A stretch of 26,712 nt of DNA, from assembly GCA_002393865.1 (NCBI GenBank), contig DGUD01000217.1:1-26712 (forward strand), read 5' to 3'. The notes under the pieces were generated by a model. It saw nothing but the letters and a program-made list of their open reading frames with translations, searched no databases and was not told where the DNA came from. Position numbers and translations under genes: made by a program. This document shows, piece after piece, positions 14,962-23,149 of this stretch (positions within the stretch are counted from its first letter, which is position 1; every line of letters starts with the position of its first letter). The DNA comes from Treponema sp. UBA4319 (GTDB taxonomy: Bacteria; Spirochaetota; Spirochaetia; Treponematales; Treponemataceae).

Positions 14962-15870
14962 TCAATAGTCGTTCACTTTTGAAACCGTCTCCTCCGACAA
15001 CCAGCGCTCATAAGTCCATGCGCTTATGCTGTACCGGTAATTCAGGCTCTCCAGCATAGAGCGCTCCGCGCTGCCGGAGGCCGGCCCGGCCGAAAAAGAA
15101 GGAATCACGACATAGGAGCCGTCCTTCTCGTATATGCGGAAGCGGGCAAGCGCACCGTTGCCGAAATCTCTTGCGAGCACATTCGTCTCCGGCAAACCCT
15201 CTCGCGGAGCGATATTCAGCAGCAGCCCCCGGCGGAGGAAGGATTCTGATGCCGCACGATCAGCGCCGGTCAGCGCCTGAGGGTACACAAAGGGGTCTGC
15301 CCAAAAGGATTCGTCCGCGGAAAGATAGGATGAAATCGAATCATCAATCTCATAGGCGGTTGTTTTTGTCCACGTGCGGAAAAAAATGCGCCGGGTCAGG
15401 GCATCGCTGCCGCCAAAAAACAACTGGGACACAATGCTGTGCCTCTCATCCCAGAAGCTGAGCACGGCAGCGTCGGCATCTTCGATACCAAGCGGCTTCC
15501 ATGCGGAGACATCGTCGGCCTTTGTGTATACGGTCGTGATTTTTTGTGCCGCGGTAAAAAGATTCGCCACGCTCTGCGCGTCGGCAGGCCAGCGGTAGCT
15601 GTCCGCAGACAGGGAGCTTGTCCCTGACCACAGAGTCCCGTGGCGCTGCAAGGTGACGGTCGTTCTCCCCGTGGCGACAGATTCGTCTGGCACCGAGATA
15701 GTGATGGAGCTGACATCTCCCGCCCGGTTCGGATTCAGCAGCGCAGTCTGCTCGGAGCGCACGCTGTTTTTCCGTGAGAGCGGGGCAAAAGAAATGACGA
15801 GCACAAGCAGCAGTACCGCGTCAATCAGATAGAACAGCAGGATTCCCTGTCTTGCAGATAGTTTTCTCAT
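14962..15870 (-). CDS. DUF4340 domain protein, partner of the GldF/GldG-like transporter
   Basis: A 302-residue protein with one N-terminal membrane anchor (about residues 8-28, ILLFYLIDAVLLLVLVISF) and a long extracytoplasmic part. That part has the layout of DUF4340 proteins: short beta-rich repeats with WxxP-type and FGG motifs (SQLFFGGSDALTRRIFFRTW). DUF4340 genes commonly follow GldG-type ABC auxiliary genes, and this one does: its start lies 50 bases inside the 3' end of the preceding gene. GGAGAAGG lies just before the ATG. It is probably the last subunit of an envelope ABC complex. No enzymatic residues are visible. Confidence 0.75.
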   Translation of the reverse strand: MRKLSARQGILLFYLIDAVLLLVLVISFAPLSRKNSVRSEQTALLNPNRAGDVSSITISVPDESVATGRTTVTLQRHGTLWSGTSSLSADSYRWPADAQSVANLFTAAQKITTVYTKADDVSAWKPLGIEDADAAVLSFWDERHSIVSQLFFGGSDALTRRIFFRTWTKTTAYEIDDSISSYLSADESFWADPFVYPQALTGADRAASESFLRRGLLLNIAPREGLPETNVLARDFGNGALARFRIYEKDGSYVVIPSFSAGPASGSAERSMLESLNYRYSISAWTYERWLSEETVSKVNDY

Positions 15871-18118
15871 TGTACCTTCTCCGCCGCAAAGCAGCCAGAA
15901 TATATAAAAATGATAATATCACAATTATAATAACACAGTCAAAAAAGAGCGCGCGCCGCGCAGCAGGAAGGAAGTCGTCCCCGCTCACTTTATAGAGAGA
16001 GGTATTCCGTATACCCTTATGCTTCAGCGAGACAAGCTCCTGATTGCCGCTGACCATGAGCAGGCAGTCCACAATAAAATCAAGGCTGCGCATATCAAGA
16101 CCGCTGCTCCCGGAGCTGTAGGCAATCCCGAAATCGCAGGCCGCATACTGGTCGCCCAGCACATAGACTGAAGGGGCAAGGCTTGCTCCGCCAGCGCGAA
16201 TCGGCGCCAGCGAGACACAGACCGGGAACGAGCCCGTCTCTGCCCCGTCAGGAGCTGACTTTGACGCGGCGAAGGGGTTCGTGATAAAGCTGTCTCCGGC
16301 GGGCGGCTCCTGCCACGCAGAGGGGCTGGTAAGCAGCACGGCCGATGCGGAAAAGCCGGCGCCGGCTGCAGCATCGTCATCCACGTCAATCGCGCATGGC
16401 CAGAACATCGTCATTCCTTCGGGCGCATACTCCTGGCGGGGAAGCTGCGGCCAGAGCGAATAGCCGACATATTCGGTCTTTGCGGACGTACCGCTCTGAA
16501 GGGCAAGCAGAAAGCAGAAGCTGTCGGCGCTCAGCGTGTCCTTGAAAAGAATCCCGAACTGCCGCAGCATGGCCACCATGCTGTCGCCGGATCCGGCGTC
16601 TAAAAGCCCAGCCTGCCGTTGCACAGACCAGTCCTCAAAGAGATTGACTGTATATGGCTGGGTGGCTACGACAAGCTTTCCCCCTTTCTGGATAAAATAG
16701 GCGAAGGCGTCCGCGTCCTCCCCTTCCAGCGCGGAAGATCCGAGCAGCAGGACGGGCACAGAATCATACAGGGTGAACACATTCTCATGTCCGGCCTCAT
16801 TCCGCCGGGACGGCAGGCTGCTCTGCAGCACGGTAAAGCCCTGGCTTTCCAGATAGGGGCAGACATAGCGGTAGTAGTCGGAAAGCTCCAGACCATTCCC
16901 GCTCAGCACCTGCACCGCACGGATGGTTCCGCGCACAAGATGCTGCACGCGTCCCGTCAGGTCATATTCCAGAGAGGACGTTCCGAGCACAAAGGGAATG
17001 ATTTCCGTACGGTCAAGGTAGGAGAGCGCTACAGCGGAATAGACCGTCATGTATGCATCAGCCCCCTGTCCTTCCGTCTTGAGCTGCCTTCCCTCAATAC
17101 CCGCCTGCGCCAGACGCTGCTCCACATGCTGCCTGGAAGGATCGGCAAGCTCGTATGAGATACGCGTGCTGCAGGCCGCATAGGCGCGGAGAAAATCATC
17201 CACGTCCCGCACCTGCGGGTACAGGGAAGTGAGCACGCCGCTCCGGTAGTAGGTAATGGAAAGCGGCTCCTCCAGCTCGTCCAGCAGGGAACGGCTGTAC
17301 GCTGTTACCGTAAAAGTCTTTGCGTCGCTCACGTCGATGCGGGCATACAGGCGCGATGCATCCACGGCACAGAGCAGGCAGGCGGCGGCCAGCAGGGCGA
17401 GCTTCTTCCAGAACAGCAGCCCGCGCCTTCCGCGGCGGTATTCCATGACGGCAATGGTGGCCAGCCAGAAAAATACAATCGCCGCAAGATAGAATCCTAT
17501 ATCCCTCGTGTCGAGGATGCCTTTCCCTGCGGCATCAAAATGCCACGCAAAGGAGATGGCCCGGCAGCAGGCGGCAGTCCACGGGGAAAGCCTGGCGTAC
17601 GAGGCGGCAAGATGCGCTCCGCAAACGGCGGCAAGCACTGCGGCGGACACAAAAAAAGCCACGCCCGCAGAAGCTATCAGCTCCGACAGGAACACGCAGA
17701 GCGAGACCGCCGCCGCAAGGTAGAGCAGGAGCCCTGCATACGCGCAGCAGACGGACGCCAGCTCCACATCCCCAAAGAACTGCACGGTAAGCGGCACGAC
17801 GCATGTCAGCAGCAGGGCGCCGGAGGCAGCGGCAAGCAACGCCAGTATCTTTGCCAGAGGAATGACGGCAGCGGGAAACGGCAGGCTATAAGAGGATTGG
17901 CCGGAGGGGACTGCTGCGGCAAGCACCGGGACATAGAGCACGGCGGCATAGGGAATGGCGGAAAAAAAACGGTGCAGCTCCGTCGTGCCCGTGTCAGAAA
18001 AAAACTGCTGGCCGAAAAAAAAGCGGAGCACGGCATACAGCACAAAGAGCGCCGAGCTGACGAAGACTGACGGGCGGATGCAGAGGCCGAACAGGTAGCG
18101 TCGGAACAGCACCCTCAT
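15821..18118 (-). CDS. ABC-2-type permease fused to a GldG-like auxiliary domain
   Basis: A 765-residue protein combining two modules. Residues 1 to about 225 hold roughly six hydrophobic segments of an ABC-2 permease (GldF-like). After a further membrane segment near 235-255 comes a large extracytoplasmic region (about 260-720) with the GldG/ABC_transp_aux pattern: FTVTAYSRSLLDELEEPLSITYYRS, then YELADPS and IPFVLGTSSLEYDLT. A last membrane span (about 725-750) ends in a basic tail (ALRRRRY). In gliding Bacteroidetes GldF and GldG are separate proteins; here they are one chain. Spirochaetes without gliding also carry such transporters, and the substrate is unknown. It overlaps the ATPase gene by 4 bases and the DUF4340 gene by 50, a strongly coupled operon. 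Confidence 0.85.
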   Translation of the reverse strand: MRVLFRRYLFGLCIRPSVFVSSALFVLYAVLRFFFGQQFFSDTGTTELHRFFSAIPYAAVLYVPVLAAAVPSGQSSYSLPFPAAVIPLAKILALLAAASGALLLTCVVPLTVQFFGDVELASVCCAYAGLLLYLAAAVSLCVFLSELIASAGVAFFVSAAVLAAVCGAHLAASYARLSPWTAACCRAISFAWHFDAAGKGILDTRDIGFYLAAIVFFWLATIAVMEYRRGRRGLLFWKKLALLAAACLLCAVDASRLYARIDVSDAKTFTVTAYSRSLLDELEEPLSITYYRSGVLTSLYPQVRDVDDFLRAYAACSTRISYELADPSRQHVEQRLAQAGIEGRQLKTEGQGADAYMTVYSAVALSYLDRTEIIPFVLGTSSLEYDLTGRVQHLVRGTIRAVQVLSGNGLELSDYYRYVCPYLESQGFTVLQSSLPSRRNEAGHENVFTLYDSVPVLLLGSSALEGEDADAFAYFIQKGGKLVVATQPYTVNLFEDWSVQRQAGLLDAGSGDSMVAMLRQFGILFKDTLSADSFCFLLALQSGTSAKTEYVGYSLWPQLPRQEYAPEGMTMFWPCAIDVDDDAAAGAGFSASAVLLTSPSAWQEPPAGDSFITNPFAASKSAPDGAETGSFPVCVSLAPIRAGGASLAPSVYVLGDQYAACDFGIAYSSGSSGLDMRSLDFIVDCLLMVSGNQELVSLKHKGIRNTSLYKVSGDDFLPAARRALFFDCVIIIVILSFLYILAALRRRRYNEKTICKTGNPAVLSD

Positions 18119-18882
18119 TTCCTTTCCTCCGCTTCCACGACGGACAGGAACGCCTCCTCCAGCGAAGCGCAGCCGGTCTGGCGCAGCAGGCTTTCTGCGC
18201 TACCAAAGGCCGCAATCCGTCCGGCGGCAAGAATGTATATGCTGCCGCACAATGATTCCGCCTCCTCTATGCGGTGCGTGGAGAATATGACGCACTTGCT
18301 CTGCGCCAGCTCCGTGAGCAGCTGCCGTACCTGCGCCAGCTGCGCAGGGTCAAGTCCTGAGGAAAATTCGTCCAGCACAAGCACGGGGCAGCCTGAGGCT
18401 ATAGCGGCAGCCAAAGAGGTGCGCTGCGCATAACCTTTGGAGAGCTGGCCGATTCGTGAGCCCAGCACATCCAGCAGGCCGCAGCGTGCCGCAGCCGACA
18501 AAACGGAGGCAGCTATGTCTTCTTTGGGGACGCCATGCGCGGCAGCGGCAAAATACAACGTCTCCCGCACGGAGAGCCGCTTGTCCAGCAGCGGAAGCTC
18601 CGGCACAGAGGCGACAAGCGGCCGGATACTGTCCGCGTCTGTCCTGCCGCAGACATCCACGCTTCCCTCCGACGGGTAATGGATTCCGCAGACAGCTTTG
18701 AGCAGCGTAGACTTTCCGGCGCCGTTCAGGCCGAGGATTCCCGTGACAGTCCCTGCGGAAGCCGAGAAATCGACGCCGCGCAGGGCGGCCGTGCGATGCC
18801 TGCCCCCGCCGTAGATTTTGACAAGGGAGCTGACGCGCACAAAGGGCAGCGGGGCGCCCTTCCCTTTACCGTCATTCCTCAT
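18115..18882 (-). CDS. ABC transporter ATP-binding protein (GldA-like)
   Basis: A 255-residue ABC ATPase. Walker A is GLNGAGKST (residues 51-59), the signature is LSKGYAQR (147-154), Walker B is VLVLDE (167-172), and the switch histidine is in FSTHRIEEAE. It has the single-domain size and the LSKGYxQR signature typical of ABC-2 exporters. The start at 18882 was chosen because it overlaps the rnz stop by 11 bases and leaves a normal N-terminus (FVRVSSLVKIYGG). A longer frame to 18963 would extend far into rnz. With the next two genes it forms a membrane complex of ATPase, permease/GldG and DUF4340 protein. Confidence 0.92.
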   Translation of the reverse strand: MRNDGKGKGAPLPFVRVSSLVKIYGGGRHRTAALRGVDFSASAGTVTGILGLNGAGKSTLLKAVCGIHYPSEGSVDVCGRTDADSIRPLVASVPELPLLDKRLSVRETLYFAAAAHGVPKEDIAASVLSAAARCGLLDVLGSRIGQLSKGYAQRTSLAAAIASGCPVLVLDEFSSGLDPAQLAQVRQLLTELAQSKCVIFSTHRIEEAESLCGSIYILAAGRIAAFGSAESLLRQTGCASLEEAFLSVVEAEERK

Positions 18883-19792
18883 AGGGAATCTCAAAATGCA
18901 TGCGGTCGCGCGTGAGCTCGGCGGCGGGGAACACCTCCCGTGCCTGACGGAGCAGGACATCAAGGTCGCGATCCGTATAACGGGGGCTGTAATGTATCAT
19001 CGCCATGCGCTTTACCTGCGCATCCAGCGCGATGCGGGCAGCCTGACGGGCTGTCATGTGCTTTTTCTCCTTTGCCTGGTCGGCGCAATCATCGGTAAAC
19101 ATTCCCTCGCAGATGAGCAGGTCGCTGCCCTTCACCTCTTTTGCGATGGAAGGCAGATAGAGGGTGTCCGTCACAAAACTGAACTTGCGGCCGCTGCGCG
19201 GCTTGCCGACCACCTGCTCAGGCAGCACCTCCACGCCTTCCTCGTTGACAACTTTCTGCCCGTGCTGCAGTTTGCCCCAGAGCGGACCGCGGGGAACATG
19301 GAGGCGGGCCGCTTCCTCCGGGTTGAATTCACCGGGGCGGTCAAGCTCCTCCAGCGTATATCCGACGCAGGTCTTGGTGTGCTCCAGCGGGAATGCCCGG
19401 ACATAAAAGTCCTTCTCGCCGTAGACCGTGCACGGGGCGGTGATTTCTTTGACCACGATGGGATAGTTGATGTACATATCAAGAACCTTCCGGCTGGTCT
19501 CTATATACTCCTCGATTTTGGGCGGCCCAAAGATATACAGCGGCTCCGTCCGGTCAACCTGCGCGGAAAGCATCAGTATGCCGGGGAGTCCCGTCACATG
19601 GTCTGCGTGGGTATGGGAGACAAAAATAGCGTTTATTTTTTTCCATTTCAGATTGAGTCGGCGCAGAGAGACCTGCGTCCCCTCTCCGCCGTCAAAAAGG
19701 AACAAATCTCCCTCGCGGCGCAGCAGCACAGATGTCAGATGCCGGTACGGCAAAGGCATCATGCCGCCGCAGCCCAATACAAAAGCTTCCAT
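18872..19792 (-). CDS. rnz: Ribonuclease Z (tRNA 3'-processing endonuclease)
   Basis: A 306-residue metallo-beta-lactamase-fold nuclease that removes 3' trailers from tRNA precursors. It begins MEAFVLGCGGMMPLPYRHLTS, the usual opening of RNase Z. The zinc motif HTHADH occupies residues 60-65, and HYSPRYTD supplies a late metal ligand. The ATG at 19792 has AGGGG 7 bases upstream. The ATG at 19798 is too close to it, and a frame to 19849 would run into the terminator-like hairpin. It is the first gene of an operon with a GldF/GldG-like transporter, with which it has no obvious functional link. A hairpin with a T-tract lies about 30 bases upstream, so transcription into rnz may be attenuated. 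Confidence 0.95.
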   Translation of the reverse strand: MEAFVLGCGGMMPLPYRHLTSVLLRREGDLFLFDGGEGTQVSLRRLNLKWKKINAIFVSHTHADHVTGLPGILMLSAQVDRTEPLYIFGPPKIEEYIETSRKVLDMYINYPIVVKEITAPCTVYGEKDFYVRAFPLEHTKTCVGYTLEELDRPGEFNPEEAARLHVPRGPLWGKLQHGQKVVNEEGVEVLPEQVVGKPRSGRKFSFVTDTLYLPSIAKEVKGSDLLICEGMFTDDCADQAKEKKHMTARQAARIALDAQVKRMAMIHYSPRYTDRDLDVLLRQAREVFPAAELTRDRMHFEIPYEE

Positions 19793-19822
19793 ATTCATGC
19801 CCCTACTGTAGCGCAAAAACGC

Positions 19823-19879
19823 AAAAAAAGCTATATGAGCCAGTTTCAAAAGTCGCTTAGTTCTGAAACCGGCTCATAT
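19823..19879 (-). terminator. Intrinsic terminator-like hairpin upstream of rnz
   Basis: On the minus strand the arms 19879-19864 and 19848-19833 pair over 16 bp with one mismatch around a 15-base loop. Two or three bases later come seven T (19829-19823). This is a good Rho-independent terminator shape, yet on this strand it stands 31 bases before the rnz start codon, with no gene before it. It could attenuate rnz, insulate it from antisense transcription of the glycosyltransferase region, or end a small RNA. Confidence 0.7.
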
Positions 19880-19951
19880 CCATGCCGCACAGCGCCCGCA
19901 ATGCCGCCGAAAGCAAAAGCCGCCGCCTCCTGCGGGGAACTGCCCGCCCCC

Positions 19952-19980
19952 TTGATTTTTCCTGTATGATTTGCTACAAT
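19952..19980 (+). promoter_or_regulatory. Promoter of the glycosyltransferase gene
   Basis: TTGATT (19952-19957), a 17-base spacer and TACAAT (19975-19980). Transcription would begin near 19986-19988, exactly where a long-range stem starts. The leader to the ATG at 20128 would be about 140 bases. Confidence 0.65.
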
Positions 19981-19985
19981 AGATT

Positions 19986-20092
19986 TGTTCGGTAACCTCT
20001 TGCTTACCTCACAGCTTCTGCATTTTCGGGCTGGAGCCTTGCAAAAAATGTCTTTTTAAGGCAGCTGATTCCAAAACAGAAGGTACCGAACA
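19986..20092 (+). promoter_or_regulatory. Candidate structured 5' leader RNA
   Basis: A closing stem pairs TGTTCGGTA (19986-19994) with TACCGAACA (20084-20092), perfect over 9 bp and extendable by two pairs past a bulged A. Inside it CAGCT (20012-20016) can pair with AGCTG (20063-20067). Directly adjacent, GCCTT (20036-20040) pairs with AAGGC (20058-20062), extended by an A-run/T-run helix. The closing stem begins at the predicted transcription start. It matches no riboswitch class I can name. The fold was read by eye, and energy was not computed. Confidence 0.45.
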
Positions 20093-20490
20093 GCTTTATG
20101 TGAGCGTAACATCGGAGGGGCAGGACTATGTCTGCATCAATAGAAAGCCGGAGAAAATACATCGCGTTCCTTCTTGTCTGTCTATTTGCGGCCTGCGCCA
20201 GCATAGTATGCGCCTTATTCCGAGGGGGATTGGATCACGCTCTGGACTGGATTTTGTTCGGAGATTTCTTCAGCCACATCCAATTTATCCGCAACGAGGG
20301 CGCTGCACGGCTCTACTTTCAGCACTACAATGCAACATTTCCTCCATTTATCTATATTATGTACAGTCTTTTCGACGCGCTCCTGCCTAAGGACATCTCC
20401 CTCTTGGAGCGCTCCGTGCCGATGCTGCTCTATGTCTGGTACTGCACCATCTGCGGCGCGCTGTTCACACTGCTTGCAAGTGCCTACAGC

Positions 20491-20498
20491 AAAAAAAA
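20491..20498 (+). repeat. A8 homopolymer within the glycosyltransferase gene
   Basis: Eight A in a row, encoding a Lys run (S-K-K-K-S), 21 bases before the C8 tract. Loss of one base here would also restore the downstream frame. A8 runs occur elsewhere in the window inside intact genes, so this tract alone is not unusual. Confidence 0.6.
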
Positions 20499-20519
20499 GA
20501 GTTCAAGCATTATTGATTA

Positions 20520-20527
20520 CCCCCCCC
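20520..20527 (+). repeat. C8 homopolymer at the frameshift point
   Basis: Eight C in a row, the only C or G run of this length I found in the window. With 7 or 10 C the two halves of the glycosyltransferase are in frame; with 8 or 9 they are not. Poly-C/poly-G runs in surface-glycan genes are classic sites of slipped-strand phase variation, though 8 is near the lower limit. Confidence 0.75.
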
Positions 20528-21485
20528 GGTATATCACAACTGCTGATTCTCTCTCTTCTGTTCTCTGACATCTATTTCTGGGGCATTCTGCAACGGGGAA
20601 ATTCAGCTGTCATCGCCTGCATGCTTTTGCTTGCAGCCATGATTCTCCGGCAAAAGGAATCAAAGGTAAGCCAGGAGCTTGCGCTCATCTGCATCGCCGC
20701 CGCCTCGGCAGTAAAGATATATCCTGCTGTGTTCGGGCTCCTGTACCTGCGGGAAAGACGGTTCAAGGAAGCGCTCAGGCTTACGCTCTACGGGCTTGTC
20801 CTTTTCTTCTTTCCGTTTATCTTCTTTGGAGGAGTTCCGGCATTCATCCAGCTTCTCAAGAACCTTGCAGATGTGGCATCCAATTATTATCGGGACGGAG
20901 AGTCCTTTATCGGCATACAATCATGCTGCAGGTTCTTCTGGAGCAGGCTGCTTGGCACAGATATCGCGCCTGCCGCAGAAGTGCTTTTCCTGCTCATAAG
21001 CGCAGCCTATTTTATCCTTGCGGTGACAGCGACCTGCATACTCACTGAGGAATGGAAGCGGCTGTTCATGCTCACAAGCATTATGGTGCTATGTCCTTCA
21101 TGGAGCGGTACCTACACAAGAATTTATTTTGCAATTCCCTTCATAGCATTTATGTTCCACACTCAGGCGAGCCGCAGCTCCGTCCTGTACGCCATACTCT
21201 TTGCCGGGATATTCTCGCTGAGCTATTTCCCAGACGATATGCCGGTACTCGGAAAGCTCGACAGCATTATACTCTTCCTTCCGATTTATGCTATCAGCAT
21301 AGGTCTCGGCATCGAGACGGTGGCAAAGCTGTCCAGAAGACAGAGGGCGCAGGAGCACAGCAAAGCTTTGCAGAAAAGCCCGCACAGCGCCCGCATCCAG
21401 AAGCTCATTGTAATATAAATTTTGTTTTAAAAAGAGTCAGTTTTTTTAGTTTCCGCATCCCTGCATGGCGGGGGCTGCCAGAAGC

Positions 21486-21514
21486 TTGTATATTCCTTGA
21501 TTTTGCGCTATACT
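21486..21514 (+). promoter_or_regulatory. Promoter of the rfbACDB operon
   Basis: TTGTAT (21486-21491), a 17-base spacer and TATACT (21509-21514). Transcription would start near 21521, leaving a leader of about 120 bases before the GTG start of rfbA. Confidence 0.6.
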
Positions 21515-21528
21515 AGGGCAAGAAGGTT

Positions 21529-21591
21529 TCAGACTTTTCTGACTTTTGCAAGAGCCTTTATCGCGGCATTCCGGGATTTCCGGACGATGCC
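21529..21591 (+). promoter_or_regulatory. Two inverted repeats in the rfbA leader
   Basis: TCAGA (21529-21533) and TCTGA (21538-21542) form a small palindrome 8 bases after the predicted transcription start, suitable for an operator or a hairpin. A second stem pairs GGCATTCCGG (21565-21574) with CCGGACGATGCC (21580-21591), with two bases bulged. Neither is followed by a T-tract. Confidence 0.35.
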
Positions 21592-21641
21592 ACGTGCAGG
21601 TTGGTGCTGAAATTCAGGGAAAATTCAGGTGAGGTACGGTT

Positions 21642-22523
21642 GTGAAAGGAATCATTCTTGCGGGAGGCTCAGGAACGCGCCTCTATCCCATTACCAAAGC
21701 TGTCTCAAAGCAGATACTGCCGCTCTACGACAAACCGATGATTTACTATCCGCTGTCAGTGCTCATGCTTGCGGGCATCAAAGATATCCTTATCATCTCT
21801 ACGCCGCGCGACCTGCCGCTCTTCAAGGAGCTGTTCGGTGACGGCAGCTGGCTCGGCATGAATTTTACCTACGCGGAGCAGGAAAAACCGCGGGGACTTG
21901 CGGACGCCTTCATCATCGGGGAGTCATTCATCGGAAGCGACTCCGTGGCGCTCGTGCTGGGCGACAACATCTTTTACGGGCAGTCGTTTACGGCAACGCT
22001 GAAGTCCGCTATGAGGCAGGTATCCTCAGAAGGTGGCGCGGTCATATTCGGCTACCCGGTCAAAGACCCGACGGCATACGGCGTGGTGGAATTCGACGCG
22101 TCAGGAAAGGTTCTGGGCATTGAGGAGAAGCCGAAGGAGCCAAAATCGAACTACGCGGTGCCGGGACTCTATTTCTACGACAACTCGGTGGCGCAGATTG
22201 CAAAAGGAGTACGGCCTTCTGCGCGGGGAGAGATTGAGATAACCGCCGTGAACAACGCCTATCTTGAGCGCAAGGCACTGCACGTCCAGCTGCTTGGTCG
22301 CGGTATGGCGTGGCTCGACACCGGTACCTATGACGGGCTGCTGGAGGCATCTAATTTCATCGCGACCATCCAGAAGCGGCAGGGCATGTACGTCAGCTGC
22401 ATCGAAGAAATCGCATACCGGAACGGATGGCTCGGCAAAGAGCAGCTGCTGAGGCTTGCGGCCGGCTACAAGACATCCTATGGAGAATACTTAAAATACA
22501 TTGTAAGCAGCGAGGTTCTGTGA
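21642..22523 (+). CDS. rfbA: Glucose-1-phosphate thymidylyltransferase
   Basis: A 293-residue sugar nucleotidyltransferase, full length for RmlA. It makes dTDP-glucose from glucose-1-phosphate and dTTP, the first step of the dTDP-L-rhamnose pathway. [18 protein letters not shown] is the nucleotide-binding loop and [18 protein letters not shown] the following conserved block. [29 protein letters not shown] and [18 protein letters not shown] are further RmlA markers. Translation starts at a GTG (21642) with GAGGT 6 bases upstream. It is the first gene of the rml operon; its stop overlaps the rfbC start in the TGATG pattern. Confidence 0.97.
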   Translation: MKGIILAGGSGTRLYPITKAVSKQILPLYDKPMIYYPLSVLMLAGIKDILIISTPRDLPLFKELFGDGSWLGMNFTYAEQEKPRGLADAFIIGESFIGSDSVALVLGDNIFYGQSFTATLKSAMRQVSSEGGAVIFGYPVKDPTAYGVVEFDASGKVLGIEEKPKEPKSNYAVPGLYFYDNSVAQIAKGVRPSARGEIEITAVNNAYLERKALHVQLLGRGMAWLDTGTYDGLLEASNFIATIQKRQGMYVSCIEEIAYRNGWLGKEQLLRLAAGYKTSYGEYLKYIVSSEVL

Positions 22524-23107
22524 TGCCCTTTGCATTCAAAAAATGCCCGATTGAGGGGCTTTATGAGATTCAGCCGAAGGTCTTCGGAGACAAGCGGGGC
22601 TATTTCTTTGAGGCCTACAGCGAGAAAGATTTCTTTGCGGACGGTCTGACCATGCATTTTGTGCAGGACAACCAGTCGTCAAGCACGAAAGGCGTCCTGC
22701 GGGGGCTGCATTTCCAGAAGCTCCACCCGCAGGGAAAGCTTGTCCGCGTGACGGAAGGCAGGGTGTACGATGTGGCCGTTGACCTGCGCAAGGATTCTCC
22801 GACATTCGGCAGGTACCACGGCGTCGTGCTCGACGGCGAGGCTCAGAACGAATTCTACATACCCGAAGGCTTTGCGCACGGTTTTTACGTGCTTACCGAT
22901 ACGGCGGTGTTCACCTATAAATGCACGGATTTCTACCATCCGGAAGACGAGGCCGGACTTATGTGGAATGACCCGATTATCGGCATAGCATGGCAGGACT
23001 ATGCGCCCGGCATAGAGCCCGTGCTTTCCGAAAAGGACGGCAGGCATCCCCTGTTCGACAGGAACGGGCAGTATTTTGACAGGAACGGCACATGGATTGG
23101 CGCTTAA
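22523..23107 (+). CDS. rfbC: dTDP-4-dehydrorhamnose 3,5-epimerase
   Basis: A 194-residue cupin-fold epimerase, the third enzyme of dTDP-L-rhamnose synthesis. KRGYFFEAYSEKDF and VQDNQSSSTKGVLRGLHFQ are the conserved RmlC blocks, with the catalytic His63. FYIPEGFAHGFYVLTD is the second active-site strand. The start at 22523 overlaps the rfbA stop by one base, suggesting coupling; upstream in-frame ATG 22427 lies deep inside rfbA and is not used. The C-terminus contains FDRNG twice (FDRNGQYFDRNGTW), a small internal duplication of about 11 bases. Confidence 0.97.
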   Translation: MPFAFKKCPIEGLYEIQPKVFGDKRGYFFEAYSEKDFFADGLTMHFVQDNQSSSTKGVLRGLHFQKLHPQGKLVRVTEGRVYDVAVDLRKDSPTFGRYHGVVLDGEAQNEFYIPEGFAHGFYVLTDTAVFTYKCTDFYHPEDEAGLMWNDPIIGIAWQDYAPGIEPVLSEKDGRHPLFDRNGQYFDRNGTWIGA

Positions 23108-23149
23108 AAAGACGGCAGCAGCTATCCCACATTGCAGCGAGGTAAAAAT

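Larger units (their letters stand above)
20128..21418 (+). pseudogene. GT87-like polytopic glycosyltransferase, interrupted by a frameshift at homopolymer tracts
   Basis: A hydrophobic protein with many membrane spans, split between two frames. The first part (20128 to a stop at 20568, 146 residues) carries the N-terminus, and the second continues in the next frame to TAA at 21418. Removing one C from the C8 run at 20520-20527 joins them as ...DYPPGISQLLIL... and gives one protein of 429 residues; removing one A from the A8 run at 20491-20498 would also do so. The joined protein resembles GT87/DUF2029 polyprenyl-phosphate-hexose mannosyltransferases: a GDFFSHIQFIRNEGAARLY segment after the first span, then WGILQRGNSAVIACMLLLA and an AAASAVKIYPAVFGLLYL block. 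Such enzymes extend glycans outside the inner membrane. GGAGG stands 9 bases before the ATG. It may be a phase-variable gene, a decaying gene or a sequencing error. The rml genes follow on the same strand. Confidence 0.75.

Noticed and set aside
14970..19890. Weak similarity between the sequence at about 14970-15000 and the terminator loop near 19850-19876
   Set aside because: The match is short and gapped, and one copy lies in the DUF4340 coding end; it is probably chance.
18818..19969. A 383-codon plus-strand frame across rnz
   Set aside because: The opposite strand encodes a complete RNase Z with its HTHADH motif, and the plus-strand frame runs through the terminator-like hairpin.
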